In this document: piece after piece, positions 31,790-40,753 of the stretch
Layout of the letters: each line of letters starts with the position of its first letter
How positions within the stretch are numbered: position 1 is the first letter of the stretch
Source: an uncultured Ruminococcus sp.
Lineage (GTDB): Bacteria; Bacillota; Clostridia; Oscillospirales; Ruminococcaceae
DNA length: 46,522 nucleotides
Direction of reading: 5' to 3'
Assembly (NCBI GenBank): GCA_900538575.1
Contig: UPZA01000017.1
Span: 1-46,522 of the forward strand
Notes under the pieces: model-generated
Database searches by the model: none
Seen by the model: the letters and a program-made list of their open reading frames with translations, nothing else
Told to the model about the DNA's origin: nothing
Made by a program: the position numbers and the translations under genes

Positions 31790-32620
31790 TTAAGCGGTAA
31801 CAGTATCTTTTTTTGATTTTTCAAGGTTTCTTATATAATGGAATAGATATTGCTGGGCTATGCCTTCTATTCCCTTGGCCTCGTCGGGAAGTCCTTCAGG
31901 ATAATAGTTATCCATTACCCGCTTTATCCAGACGTCGATCGGAAAGGCTTCCGTTTTATACATTCCGAACAGCAGAACGCATTCCGCAACCTTCGGTCCT
32001 ACTCCTTTGATCGTCATAAGACGCTTTCTTGCGTTTTCTATAGTCATATCAGGTATCGCCTCAAGCTCAAGGGAGCCGTCCGCCGTTTTTTCCGCCGCGT
32101 CGATAAGGTATTTAGCACGAAATCCTGACCGCAGGAAGCCGAGGCTTTCAACCGTTTCTGACGCAAGCTCGGAGGGCGACGGGAAATGACCGTAATGCAG
32201 GCACAGCCGGGATATTATTCCCTTGATGCGCGGTATATTATTATTCTGGGAAATTATAAACGAGCATAGGCATTCCCATTTATCCTGCTTTAGCAATCTT
32301 ATTCCTCCGGCAAATTCGCAGGCCTTACGCAGTGTTTCGTCGGCGGACAAGCGAATTTTTACCGCGCCGTAATCTGTTGAGAGATCGAAATAATCGGCCC
32401 AGACGTTTAGAAAATCTTCTTCGCTTGTATTATGAAGTATGAATCGATCTCCGTCGTGGGAAATAGTCAGCGGACGGTCGAGAAAATAGCCGGAATATGT
32501 ACAGTCATACTCGCTCTGCACTTTTTCCCATCGAAACGCCTGACCGCAGTCGAGAGTTTCGTCAAGATCAAAATCAGGCTGATATAAAATTATTTCGTTA
32601 TCATGTACTTTATAATTCAT
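31790..32620 (-). CDS. ogg: 8-oxoguanine DNA glycosylase (OGG1 type)
   Basis: 276 residues with the N-terminal OGG domain (FDLDETLDCGQAFRW) and a helix-hairpin-helix-GPD domain. IKGVGPKVAECVLLFG gives catalytic Lys210 and AFPIDVWIKRVM gives Asp229; IISQNNNIPRIKG is the DNA-contact helix. It removes 8-oxoguanine and nicks the strand by beta-lyase action. The eukaryote-like Ogg1 form, rather than MutM, is known from several Clostridia. Monocistronic. Confidence 0.93.
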   Translation of the reverse strand: MNYKVHDNEIILYQPDFDLDETLDCGQAFRWEKVQSEYDCTYSGYFLDRPLTISHDGDRFILHNTSEEDFLNVWADYFDLSTDYGAVKIRLSADETLRKACEFAGGIRLLKQDKWECLCSFIISQNNNIPRIKGIISRLCLHYGHFPSPSELASETVESLGFLRSGFRAKYLIDAAEKTADGSLELEAIPDMTIENARKRLMTIKGVGPKVAECVLLFGMYKTEAFPIDVWIKRVMDNYYPEGLPDEAKGIEGIAQQYLFHYIRNLEKSKKDTVTA

Positions 32621-32732
32621 GGCTTTGCACCTCCGTTTATAAAATTATACATTATTTGCTTTAAATTTACAATATTTATATTTCGGAAAAATTATCATTC
32701 TGAAATTTTTCTTATACTTTGTTACGCCGCGG

Positions 32733-32761
32733 TTGACAAACGGCGCTTAAACCGATATAAT
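32733..32761 (+). promoter_or_regulatory. Perfect-consensus promoter of the TPM lipoprotein gene
   Basis: TTGACA (32733-32738), 17-base spacer, TATAAT (32756-32761). The ATG lies only about 15 bases after the predicted start of transcription. Confidence 0.85.
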
Positions 32762-32783
32762 CTTAATAAAAAAGGAGAGGGCT

Positions 32784-33719
32784 ATGAAAAAACTGGTTAT
32801 AATGATTTCGGCAATTATTTCAGTACAACTGCTGTTTTCGGCCTGCGATAAAATAAACGACAAGGAAGTTATAAACGGCGGAGCTGATATATCCGAATAT
32901 TCCTCTGAAGGAGATGAAACACGGGAGCCTACGCTTGCACAGCGCGACAGGTCGGCGGACGCGGAAACGGATTTTGTTTTTGACGATGCCGGACTGCTGT
33001 CCGAATCGGATTATTCTAAGCTTAACGAATATACCGCGTGGCTTTCTGAAACCTTTAAAATAAACGCCGCAGTTGTAACAGCGTCTGATATAGGAGAGAA
33101 AACTCCGGAGGAATATGCGTCGGATTATTACAATGAGCTTTACGGCGGTTCAAACGGCGTCGTGTTTCTCGTGAACGACGATACCGGAGAAGATTATCTG
33201 CTGAGAAACGGCGCGCCGTCGCTGTTCATATCAGAGAGCGGTATTGAAATGCTGTTTTCTGAAATATCGCCTCTGCTGGTTACCGGTCAATATTCCGACG
33301 CTGTACAAAGGACTCTTGAATATATCGAGCTTTCCCTTCCGGAATTTGCTATTGACCGTACCAATGAGCTTTCCAAGGAGGATATTCTCGACATAAACGA
33401 TATATTGTCTTCAGCCTGCGGCGACGACGAAAGCCTTTCAATGATATTTATCGGCGATATAGGCGACAGGAAGATTGAGGATTACGCCGAGGAGCAGGCG
33501 GACAAATATTTCAAGGACGGTTCTGACTGCGCTTTAATGATAGTGAATACTGAAAAGGGAGAGTATTATATTTGTGGTCAGGGAAGCTTCAGCTCATTAG
33601 AGGAGGGCTTAGACAGTATCGGCGATTCCGTAGCCGAGTGTATGACCGAAGCGGACGGTAAAAAAAGCTTTGACTGTTTAAAATCTGCTGAAATTTTTGC
33701 GAATTTTGCCGGTCAATGA
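32784..33719 (+). CDS. TPM-domain lipoprotein
   Basis: 311 residues. A signal sequence with lipobox LFSAC (Cys21) marks a lipoprotein. Residues about 60-185 match a TPM domain (DDAGLLSESDYSKLNEYTAWLSETFKINAAVVTASDIGEKTPEEYASDYYNEL), a fold seen in thylakoid TLP18.3 phosphatase-like proteins and in many bacterial surface proteins of unclear role. The C-terminal 110 residues look like a second, degenerate copy (SMIFIGDIGDRKIEDYAEEQADKYFKDGSDCALMIVN). Phosphatase activity is not shown for bacterial members. AAGGAGAGG precedes the ATG. Confidence 0.8.
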   Translation: MKKLVIMISAIISVQLLFSACDKINDKEVINGGADISEYSSEGDETREPTLAQRDRSADAETDFVFDDAGLLSESDYSKLNEYTAWLSETFKINAAVVTASDIGEKTPEEYASDYYNELYGGSNGVVFLVNDDTGEDYLLRNGAPSLFISESGIEMLFSEISPLLVTGQYSDAVQRTLEYIELSLPEFAIDRTNELSKEDILDINDILSSACGDDESLSMIFIGDIGDRKIEDYAEEQADKYFKDGSDCALMIVNTEKGEYYICGQGSFSSLEEGLDSIGDSVAECMTEADGKKSFDCLKSAEIFANFAGQ

Positions 33720-33739
33720 TATTTTTTTCACATTTTCCA

Positions 33740-33768
33740 TTGCATTTTTTAATGATATGAGTTATAAT
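33740..33768 (+). promoter_or_regulatory. Promoter of fba
   Basis: TTGCAT (33740-33745), 17-base spacer, TATAAT (33763-33768). Confidence 0.7.
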
Positions 33769-33860
33769 AATTTTGTTAGTATTTAACGGGTCCGTTTAAA
33801 AGAATTTAAGTCTTTAATACTTAATCAGAGGACTGGCTCGAAATTTTAGGAGGACGAAAA

Positions 33861-34724
33861 ATGTTAGTTTCAGCTAAAGAAATGCTTAATAAGGCGAGAG
33901 ACGGAAAATATGCGGTTGGACAGTTCAACATCAACAATCTTGAATGGACAAAGGCTATTCTTCTGACAGCTCAGGAATGCAGTTCACCGGTTATTCTCGG
34001 CGTTTCAGAGGGCGCCGGAAAATATATGTGCGGCTATAAGACGGTCGTTGGAATGGTAGAGGGCATGATTAAGGAGCTTAATATAACGGTTCCTGTGGCT
34101 CTTCATCTTGATCATGGTTCCTTTGAGGGCGCGAAAGCATGTATCAACGCAGGCTTTTCATCAATTATGTTCGACGGCTCCCATTATCCTATCGAGGAAA
34201 ATATCGCTAAAACCACAGAGCTTGTTAACGCATGCAACGTTCTCGGTCTTTCTATAGAGGCTGAGGTAGGCTCTATAGGCGGCGAAGAGGACGGAGTTAT
34301 AGGCGCCGGAGAATGCGCTGATCCGGACGAATGCAAGGCAATTGCCGATCTCGGAGTTACAATGCTTGCGGCAGGTATAGGCAACATTCACGGAAAATAT
34401 CCGGAAAACTGGGCAGGTCTTTCGTTCGAAACGCTTGCGGCGGTTAAGGAAAAGGTGGGAGATATGCCGCTTGTACTTCACGGCGGAACAGGAATCCCGT
34501 CAGATATGATAAAGAAGGCTATTTCACTTGGCGTTGCTAAAATCAATGTAAATACGGAATGCCAGCTTGCATTCCAGGAAGCGACAAGAAAATATATTGA
34601 AGAGGGCAAGGATCTCCAGGGCAAGGGATTCGACCCGAGAAAGCTGCTTGCGCCCGGATTCGAAGCTATCAAGGCTACAGTTAAGGAAAAGATGGAGCTG
34701 TTCGGTTCTATCGGCAAGGCATAA
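33861..34724 (+). CDS. fba: Class II fructose-bisphosphate aldolase
   Basis: 287 residues. The catalytic Asp84 and zinc ligand His85 lie in LHLDHG, the second zinc region in EAEVGSIGGEEDGV and GNIHGKYP, the third histidine in VLHGGTGIP, and the phosphate-binding NVNTECQLAF follows. It splits fructose 1,6-bisphosphate in glycolysis, or joins triose phosphates in the reverse direction. TTAGGAGGAC stands 8 bases before the ATG. Monocistronic with its own promoter and terminator. Confidence 0.97.
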   Translation: MLVSAKEMLNKARDGKYAVGQFNINNLEWTKAILLTAQECSSPVILGVSEGAGKYMCGYKTVVGMVEGMIKELNITVPVALHLDHGSFEGAKACINAGFSSIMFDGSHYPIEENIAKTTELVNACNVLGLSIEAEVGSIGGEEDGVIGAGECADPDECKAIADLGVTMLAAGIGNIHGKYPENWAGLSFETLAAVKEKVGDMPLVLHGGTGIPSDMIKKAISLGVAKINVNTECQLAFQEATRKYIEEGKDLQGKGFDPRKLLAPGFEAIKATVKEKMELFGSIGKA

Positions 34725-34747
34725 TTACAAGCGGATATAAAGAAATT

Positions 34748-34780
34748 ACCCGTCAGCGTAAGCTGACGGGTTGAATTTTT
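34748..34780. terminator. Bidirectional terminator between fba and the epimerase gene
   Basis: A perfect 10-bp stem ACCCGTCAGC (34748-34757) with GCTGACGGGT (34762-34771), capped by a GTAA tetraloop and followed by T-rich DNA. Confidence 0.9.
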
Positions 34781-35786
34781 ATAAAGACGTGAAAAAACGC
34801 TGTTTTACTTCGAACGTTTCTTCAGGCTTGATCTCACGATAGCCGGTAACATTGTCAGGAAGAGAAAGATTAGGAGCGTCGATCATAGCTGTCATAGGCT
34901 CGGGACAGAAATAACCGTTGAAACCCCTGTCATTCCAGATTATCCAAAACCCGTATTCGTCGGAAACCTCATAGCAGATTTTCTTTCCGCTTTCTATATC
35001 CTCGGCTATAACGCCGTGGAATTCCTGTCCCTTAAGACGGGCGGAGCCTGTAACGTACATTTCATTGTCAATATTCTGGAGAACCGGCATTCTCCTGCCT
35101 TCCACATATTCCTTATCCGTTTCCGAAAGCTCCGTCAGATTTTCTGTCGGCAGACAGCGGCTGTTAAGCTCGCATCTTTTTAAAGCGGGAACGGTCAGAC
35201 GGATATTTTCTTCTTTTCCTCCATCGACAAACGGCGAATTGATCGTCGTATGAGTCGCGAGGGAAATCGGAAGCATTTTATCAGAAAGATTTGTTATATT
35301 GAGCTTGTATTCCAGTCCGCGGTCGGAAAGCGCAAATTTGAAATCTGCTCTGAATTTCAGCGGAAAATATTTAAAAAATTCATCGTTTTCATCATATAAG
35401 TAGCTTGTTTCCGCGCAAGCCCAGTTATCGTCTGAGCTGTGACTGACAAGCGTGTGCGCGCGTTTTTGCAGAAAACCGTGTATGTGGTTGTTAAACGGCG
35501 CTTTCTCATTTATAGGCAAATGATAAACGGCGTCGGAGGTTTTTAATACTCCGTCGGCAAATCTGTTGGGAAGATACAGTGTTGGAAGTCCCCAGACCTC
35601 TGCTGACTGCTTTATGGCTTCGGCAGGGTTATCCTTCTTGAAGCGAAAAAATTCGACTCCGTTTTTATCGTCGTGCAGACGAATTACATTTGAACCGATT
35701 TCATAAGCGATCACGGCGGTATAACCTCCGGCGGAAAGCTCGGCAACCGGCGTTCCGTTGAATTCGGTAAGCCTTGTATAATTCAT
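34779..35786 (-). CDS. Aldose 1-epimerase-like protein (galactose mutarotase fold)
   Basis: 335 residues, starting MNYTRLTEFNGTPVAEL. The beta-supersandwich signatures of the family are present: NNHIHGFLQKR with the substrate-binding histidine, ATHTTINSPF in place of the usual NHxYFNL-like histidine segment, and EPMTAMIDAPNL near the C-terminus with the glutamate expected as base. The sugar substrate is unknown. I use ATG 35786 behind AAGGGGAA; an in-frame extension to 35867 reads through the promoter. Monocistronic. Confidence 0.82.
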   Translation of the reverse strand: MNYTRLTEFNGTPVAELSAGGYTAVIAYEIGSNVIRLHDDKNGVEFFRFKKDNPAEAIKQSAEVWGLPTLYLPNRFADGVLKTSDAVYHLPINEKAPFNNHIHGFLQKRAHTLVSHSSDDNWACAETSYLYDENDEFFKYFPLKFRADFKFALSDRGLEYKLNITNLSDKMLPISLATHTTINSPFVDGGKEENIRLTVPALKRCELNSRCLPTENLTELSETDKEYVEGRRMPVLQNIDNEMYVTGSARLKGQEFHGVIAEDIESGKKICYEVSDEYGFWIIWNDRGFNGYFCPEPMTAMIDAPNLSLPDNVTGYREIKPEETFEVKQRFFTSL

Positions 35787-35838
35787 AAGTTTAATTCCCC
35801 TTTTCAAAATATTTATAAACCTGCTGGACGTTGCCTTA

Positions 35839-35867
35839 ATTTTATCATATGGCGCGTTTAATTTCAA
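35839..35867 (-). promoter_or_regulatory. Promoter of the epimerase-like gene
   Basis: On the minus strand: TTGAAA (35862-35867), 17-base spacer, TAAAAT (35839-35844). Confidence 0.65.
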
Positions 35868-35927
35868 GTAGATACCGATAATTTATTTTTATCCTTTTTT
35901 CTTAATGCCATAAATCATAAAAAAATG

Positions 35928-35956
35928 TTGTAAATTTACGGAATATATTATATAAT
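35928..35956 (+). promoter_or_regulatory. Promoter of the TIM-barrel-like gene
   Basis: TTGTAA (35928-35933), 17-base spacer, TATAAT (35951-35956). Confidence 0.7.
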
Positions 35957-35988
35957 GTAAAAAATAATTAAATTAAGGAGCCGGATAT

Positions 35989-36666
35989 ATGGAAAAAATG
36001 AATCCGCCGCAGATAAGCGGTACGTTAAGAAAATTTGCGTTAAGAGTTCCCGCTGTAATAAGCGAATGCAGCGGAATCATTATATTCGGGAAAAAAATTA
36101 AATCTCTCGTTTTTACTACGGACGTCTGTATAATCAGAAACGTAAACGCAGACGCTGTGATCGCCGTTTATCCATTTACTCCTCAGCCGATAATTACTCA
36201 GGCTCTTATGATGGCTGCGGATATACCTGTTTTTGCGGGAGTAGGCGGCGGACTTACAAGCGGAAACAGAGTCGTTAATCTTGCTCTTTTTGCGGAGATG
36301 CAGGGAGCCGCGGGCGTTGTTGTGAACGCTCCGACGTCAAACGACATAATATCCAAGCTTAACGCGCAGATTGATATACCCGTAATTGTGACGGTTGTTA
36401 ATGAAAGCGTTGATTTTAAAGAACGCGTAAAGTCCGGCGCGACTATTTTTAATGTATCCGCCGCTAAAAACACAGCTTCAATTGTAAGAGATATACGCCG
36501 TGAATTTCCGGAATTTCCGATAATAGCGACCGGGGGCCCGACAGACGAGTCGATACTTGAAACAATAGAAGCCGGCGCGAACGCTATTACATGGACGCCG
36601 CCCACAAGCGGAGACGTTTTTAAGGGAATCATGGAGGCATACCGCGAAAATAAACCTCATCCCTGA
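35989..36666 (+). CDS. TIM-barrel protein of unknown substrate (annotated elsewhere as hydrolase)
   Basis: 225 residues. The glycine and phosphate-binding loop patterns (VFAGVGGGLTSGNRV, IIATGGPTDESILETIEAGANAITWTPPT) and alternating strands suggest a (beta/alpha)8 barrel binding a phosphorylated ligand, like the nanE/KDPG/IMP dehydrogenase-like groups. I do not recognise a named enzyme or a full catalytic set. The N-terminus (PPQISGTLRKFALRVPAVISECSGI) is distinctive. AAGGAG stands 9 bases before the ATG. It lies just upstream of the arginine cluster but has its own promoter. Confidence 0.65.
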   Translation: MEKMNPPQISGTLRKFALRVPAVISECSGIIIFGKKIKSLVFTTDVCIIRNVNADAVIAVYPFTPQPIITQALMMAADIPVFAGVGGGLTSGNRVVNLALFAEMQGAAGVVVNAPTSNDIISKLNAQIDIPVIVTVVNESVDFKERVKSGATIFNVSAAKNTASIVRDIRREFPEFPIIATGGPTDESILETIEAGANAITWTPPTSGDVFKGIMEAYRENKPHP

Positions 36667-36694
36667 CGAATGAATATGAATATATAATTATTTA

Positions 36695-36740
36695 TGCATA
36701 ATTTATGCATAAAATTATAAATATTTGCATAATTATGCAA
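36695..36740 (+). promoter_or_regulatory. Candidate ArgR operators (two ARG-box-like palindromes)
   Basis: Two palindromes: TGCATAA-T-TTATGCA (36695-36709) and TGCATAATTATGCA inside TTGCATAATTATGCAA (36725-36740, a perfect 16-base palindrome). Centres are about 30 bases apart, near three helical turns. They lie directly upstream of the argG promoter. The half-site resembles ArgR/AhrC boxes; the assignment is inference as no argR is in the window. Confidence 0.75.
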
Positions 36741-36748
36741 TTTTGTAC

Positions 36749-36776
36749 TTGACATTTGCTTTCAAAGGTGTATAAT
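36749..36776 (+). promoter_or_regulatory. Promoter of the arginine cluster
   Basis: TTGACA (36749-36754), 16-base spacer, TATAAT (36771-36776), both hexamers perfect; nine bases downstream of the second ARG-like palindrome. Confidence 0.85.
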
Positions 36777-36819
36777 GTAAGTAACGACTGAAAGAATTTT
36801 AAATATGGAGGAAGCTCAA

Positions 36820-38067
36820 ATGAATAAATCTGCATCAAAAAAAGATATAAAAAAGGTGGTTTTAGCTTATTCAGGCGGTCTTGATACGTCTATTATTATT
36901 CCGTGGCTTAAGGAAAACTATAATAACTGCGAGGTTATCGCCGTTTCAGGGGACGTAGGTCAGGACAGCGAGCTGGAAGGACTTGAGGAAAAGGCGTTAA
37001 AGACAGGCGCTTCAAAGCTTTATATAGAGCATCTTACAGAGGAATTTATTACAGACTATGTTTTCCCGACTGTTCAGGCGGGAGCAGTGTATGAAAACAG
37101 GTATTTGCTCGGAACCTCTTTCGCGCGTCCTATAATTGCGAAAAGGATTGCGGAAATTGCTGTTGCAGAGGGCGCGGACGCTATTTGTCACGGCTGTACG
37201 GGAAAGGGCAACGATCAGGTGCGTTTTGAGCTTGCAATCAAGGCCTTTGCTCCGGACATGGAGATTATAGCTCCGTGGAGAATCTGGGATCTTAAATCAA
37301 GAGACGAGGAAATTGATTATGCAGAAGCTCACAATATTCCGCTGAAGATTAACCGTGAAACAAATTATTCTAAGGACAAAAACATCTGGCATCTTTCACA
37401 TGAAGGCCTTGACCTTGAGGATCCGGCAAACGAGCCTATGTATGAAAAGGAAGGCTTTCTTGAGATGGGAGTTTCTCCTATACAGGCTCCGGATAAGCCG
37501 ACATACGTTACTATCCACTTTGAAAAAGGCGTTCCTACGGCAATCGACGGCAAGGAGATGGGCGCTGTTGAAATCGTGAAAACACTGAACAAGCTCGGCG
37601 GTGAAAACGGAATAGGTCTTGCGGATCTTGTTGAGAATCGTCTTGTGGGAATGAAATCAAGAGGCGTTTATGAAACTCCGGGCGGCGCTATTCTTTATCA
37701 TGCTCACGAGGTTCTTGAAACTATTACCATTGACAAGGAAACTGCCAGAATGAAGCAGTATATCGGAATTAAATTTGCGGACATCGTTTATAACGGTCAG
37801 TGGTATACTCCTTTGCGCGAGGCTCTCAGCGCATTTGTTACCGAAACTCAGAAAACAGTTACAGGCGACGTTAAGCTCAAGCTTTACAAGGGAAATATAA
37901 TAAATGCCGGCGTTACGTCTCCTTATACTTTATACGATGAAGAGGTTGCGACGTTTGACGCCGACGAGGTTTATAATCAGGCTGACAGCGCAGGCTTTAT
38001 CAACCTGTTCGGACTTCCGATCAAAGTAAAGGCAAAGCTTGACCAGAAGAGAAATAATAAGCAATAA
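36820..38067 (+). CDS. argG: Argininosuccinate synthase
   Basis: 415 residues. The ATP-binding P loop VLAYSGGLDTSI at the N-terminus, HGCTGKGNDQVRFE for citrulline and aspartate binding, and the NIWHLSHEGLDLEDP segment are diagnostic. It joins citrulline and aspartate with ATP. I use ATG 36820: the upstream ATG at 36805 is part of the ribosome site GGAGG. It is the first gene of the arginine cluster, 102 bases before argH; that gap holds a hairpin (ACGGGCG...CGCCCGT) without a T run, so it may be a processing or partial attenuation site. Confidence 0.98.
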   Translation: MNKSASKKDIKKVVLAYSGGLDTSIIIPWLKENYNNCEVIAVSGDVGQDSELEGLEEKALKTGASKLYIEHLTEEFITDYVFPTVQAGAVYENRYLLGTSFARPIIAKRIAEIAVAEGADAICHGCTGKGNDQVRFELAIKAFAPDMEIIAPWRIWDLKSRDEEIDYAEAHNIPLKINRETNYSKDKNIWHLSHEGLDLEDPANEPMYEKEGFLEMGVSPIQAPDKPTYVTIHFEKGVPTAIDGKEMGAVEIVKTLNKLGGENGIGLADLVENRLVGMKSRGVYETPGGAILYHAHEVLETITIDKETARMKQYIGIKFADIVYNGQWYTPLREALSAFVTETQKTVTGDVKLKLYKGNIINAGVTSPYTLYDEEVATFDADEVYNQADSAGFINLFGLPIKVKAKLDQKRNNKQ

Positions 38068-38169
38068 TTTAATTCGAATATTTGAGAAGCTAATATAATA
38101 TCAATAACGGGCGGACATATTCTGTTCGCCCGTACTCGCTTTAAATCATAAACCGAAAGGACTTAAACC

Positions 38170-39558
38170 ATGGCAGACAAAATGTGGGCGGGAAGATTCT
38201 CTAAGGAGGTTGACGAAACGGTCAACGCGTTTAATTCTTCCATATCCTTTGACGGAAGAATGTACCGCCATGATATAAAGGGAAGCGTCGCTCATGCGGA
38301 AATGCTGGGTGAATGCGGAATAATTTCCAGGGAGGACAGCGACGAAATAATTAAGGGATTAGAGGGAATACTTTCCGATATTGACAGCGGCAGGCTTGAA
38401 ATGGATACGACTGCCGAGGATATTCACATGTTTATTGAGGCCGAGCTTACAAAACGGCTTGGAGACGTGGGAAAAAGACTTCATACTTCCCGTTCAAGAA
38501 ACGATCAGGTTGCGTTGGATACCCGTTTATATCTGAGAGATGAAATTGAAGAGATAAAAGGGCTTTTGCTGAAGCTGGAGGAAGTATTGTGCGAATTGGC
38601 CGGTAAGCATACCGATACAGTTATGCCGGGGTATACCCATCTTCAGAGGGCGCAGCCGGTAACGCTGGGACATCATCTTATGGCATATGCCCAGATGTTT
38701 TCAAGAGATCTCGGACGCCTTGACGATACCCGTAAAAGAATGAACGAAAGTCCGCTTGGCTGCTGCGCCCTTGCCGGTACGACTTATTCTATTGACAGAT
38801 ATATGACGTCGGACGCTCTCGGATTTGACAGACCTATGATTAACAGCCTTGACGGCGTTTCGGACAGGGATTTCTGCGTCGAGTTAAACTGCGCTATATC
38901 TCTTATTATGACGCATCTGTCGAGATTTTCCGAGGAAATTATTATGTGGTGCTCATGGGAGTTCAAATTTATTGAGCTTGACGACGCATACGCCACAGGA
39001 TCGTCGATTATGCCGCAGAAGAAAAATCCAGATATAACCGAGCTTATCAGAGGAAAGGCAGGCAGAGTAAACGGAAATTTAATGACGCTTTTGTCGATGC
39101 TTAAGGGTCTTCCGCTTGCATATAACAAGGATATGCAGGAGGATAAAGAGGCTGTGTTTGATTCCGTTGACAACGTAAAGCTTTGCCTTAAAACCTTTAT
39201 TCCTATGCTTGAAACAATGAGAGTCAATAAGGATAAAATGCGGGCGGCCGCGGCGGGCGGTTTTATAAACGCTACCGACTGCGCGGACTATCTTGTCAAG
39301 AAGGGCATGCCTTTCCGGGACGCTTATAAGATTTCGGGAAGACTTGTTGCGGAGTGTATAGATAAAGGACTGACGCTTGAAACTCTTCCGCTTGAAAGCT
39401 ACAGGGAGCTGTCAGGGCTTTTCAGCGAGGATATTTACGACGCTATCAGCCTTGAAACCTGCGTTAAGGAGAGAAGCTCCTTTGGAGGCCCGTCGCCGGA
39501 GTCGGTTATCAGACAGATTGAGATAACCCGTGAACGGCTTGGTGTGTATTATGAATAA
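38170..39558 (+). CDS. argH: Argininosuccinate lyase
   Basis: 462 residues of the fumarase/aspartase superfamily. MWAGRFSKE opens the protein, followed by TSRSRNDQVALDTRLYLRD, HTHLQ-type motif GYTHLQRAQPVTLGHH, and the signature loop GSSIMPQKKNPDITELIRGKAGR with the catalytic serine region. It cleaves argininosuccinate into arginine and fumarate. Its last eight bases overlap the start of a small membrane gene. ACCGAAAGGAC precedes the ATG. Confidence 0.98.
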   Translation: MADKMWAGRFSKEVDETVNAFNSSISFDGRMYRHDIKGSVAHAEMLGECGIISREDSDEIIKGLEGILSDIDSGRLEMDTTAEDIHMFIEAELTKRLGDVGKRLHTSRSRNDQVALDTRLYLRDEIEEIKGLLLKLEEVLCELAGKHTDTVMPGYTHLQRAQPVTLGHHLMAYAQMFSRDLGRLDDTRKRMNESPLGCCALAGTTYSIDRYMTSDALGFDRPMINSLDGVSDRDFCVELNCAISLIMTHLSRFSEEIIMWCSWEFKFIELDDAYATGSSIMPQKKNPDITELIRGKAGRVNGNLMTLLSMLKGLPLAYNKDMQEDKEAVFDSVDNVKLCLKTFIPMLETMRVNKDKMRAAAAGGFINATDCADYLVKKGMPFRDAYKISGRLVAECIDKGLTLETLPLESYRELSGLFSEDIYDAISLETCVKERSSFGGPSPESVIRQIEITRERLGVYYE

Positions 39559-39760
39559 AAAACATGTCGGATTTATAATAGCGCTGACGATTGCCGCTAT
39601 GCTGATTTGGATTATCGGCGAGGTTCTGATAGTAGCGGTGTTCAAGCTGAGCGGAAAGTTCTCTGTCGGCTGGACTATCATCATGATAGTCGTTACTCTT
39701 GCTGTCAGTCTCTGGAAGGGCTTAAAGGATGAAAGCGATAAAAACAGCAGAAAATGGTAG
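39551..39760 (+). CDS. Small two-helix membrane protein between argH and argC
   Basis: 69 residues with two hydrophobic helices (HVGFIIALTIAAMLIWIIGEVLIVAVF and FSVGWTIIMIVVTLAVSLW) and a charged tail. No family recognised. Its ATG at 39551 overlaps the last codons of argH by eight bases, so it would be translated by coupling; it has no separate ribosome site. The stop is 18 bases ahead of argC. The hydrophobic pattern is unlikely by chance in a shadow frame. Confidence 0.6.
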   Translation: MNKKHVGFIIALTIAAMLIWIIGEVLIVAVFKLSGKFSVGWTIIMIVVTLAVSLWKGLKDESDKNSRKW

Positions 39761-39778
39761 ATGAATTGGAGAATTAAG

Positions 39779-40723
39779 ATGGCTGTAAAGGTTTATATAG
39801 ACGGTCAGGAGGGTACGACCGGACTGAAAATACTTGAAAGATTTGAAGGCAGAAACGATATAGAGCTTTTGAAAATTGACGGCGAAAAGAGAAAGGATCC
39901 GGCTGAGAGAAAAAGGCTTATCAATTCAGCAGATTTTGTTTTTCTCTGTCTGCCGGACGCGGCTGCAAGAGAGGCGGTTTCGTTTGTTGAAAACAATCAT
40001 GTGAGGATTATTGACGCTTCAACGGCTCATAGAACCGATCCCGGCTGGACCTACGGCTTTCCGGAGCTTTCTCCGGAGCACAGGGAAAAAATTCGTAATT
40101 CAAAGAGGGTTGCCAATCCCGGCTGCTATGCCAGCGGATTTATATCCATTTGTTATCCGCTTGTTAAGGCCGGAGTTTTGCCTCAGTTTTACCCTGTTTT
40201 CGCGTATGCGACGTCAGGATACAGCGGAGCCGGCAAAAAGGCTATCGCCGCCTATGAAAGCGACGATAAGCCGGAGGAGCTTTTAAGTCCGAGACAATAC
40301 GCTCTTGATATGAACCACAAGCATCTGCCTGAAATGCAGAAAATTTCAGGTCTTGCATATAAGCCGATGTTTAATCCGATTGTTGACAATTATTACAGCG
40401 GTATGGTTGTTTCGATTCCTTTGCAGGGCAGACTTCTCCAGAAAAGGTTCACTCCGGAACAGATCAGGGACGTTTTGTACGATAACTATAAGGATTCGAA
40501 TTTTGTCGAGGTCAAGCCGGCGGGAAGCGAATGTGTGCCTGACGGATTTCTTACATCTAACGGTCTCAGCGGAACAAACAGGATGGAGATTTATGTGTTC
40601 GGAGACAACGACCAGATGCTTTTGTGCTCAAGGCTTGACAATCTCGGAAAAGGCGCGTCGGGCGCCGCGGTTCAGTGCCTTAATATTATGATGGGTATTG
40701 ATGAAACTACGGGGCTTATATAA
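39779..40723 (+). CDS. argC: N-acetyl-gamma-glutamyl-phosphate reductase (short, type 2)
   Basis: 314 residues, the shorter ArgC form. The Rossmann start VKVYIDGQEGTTGLKILE lacks the classical GxxGxxG spacing of the long form. Catalytic Cys116 lies in ANPGCYASG, and the motif HKHLPEM follows. It reduces acetylglutamyl phosphate to the semialdehyde with NADPH. I choose ATG 39779, seven bases after TTGGAG, over the earlier in-frame ATG at 39761, which lies before that site. Confidence 0.95.
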   Translation: MAVKVYIDGQEGTTGLKILERFEGRNDIELLKIDGEKRKDPAERKRLINSADFVFLCLPDAAAREAVSFVENNHVRIIDASTAHRTDPGWTYGFPELSPEHREKIRNSKRVANPGCYASGFISICYPLVKAGVLPQFYPVFAYATSGYSGAGKKAIAAYESDDKPEELLSPRQYALDMNHKHLPEMQKISGLAYKPMFNPIVDNYYSGMVVSIPLQGRLLQKRFTPEQIRDVLYDNYKDSNFVEVKPAGSECVPDGFLTSNGLSGTNRMEIYVFGDNDQMLLCSRLDNLGKGASGAAVQCLNIMMGIDETTGLI

Positions 40724-40753
40724 TTAAAAACTAAATTCTTTAAGGAAGATACT

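Noticed and set aside
35787..35867. 27-residue N-terminal extension of the epimerase-like protein
   Set aside because: It covers the promoter and is not expected from the family; ATG 35786 has a ribosome site.
38106..38133. Hairpin between argG and argH as a terminator
   Set aside because: The stem is good but no T run follows, so termination there is unlikely to be strong.
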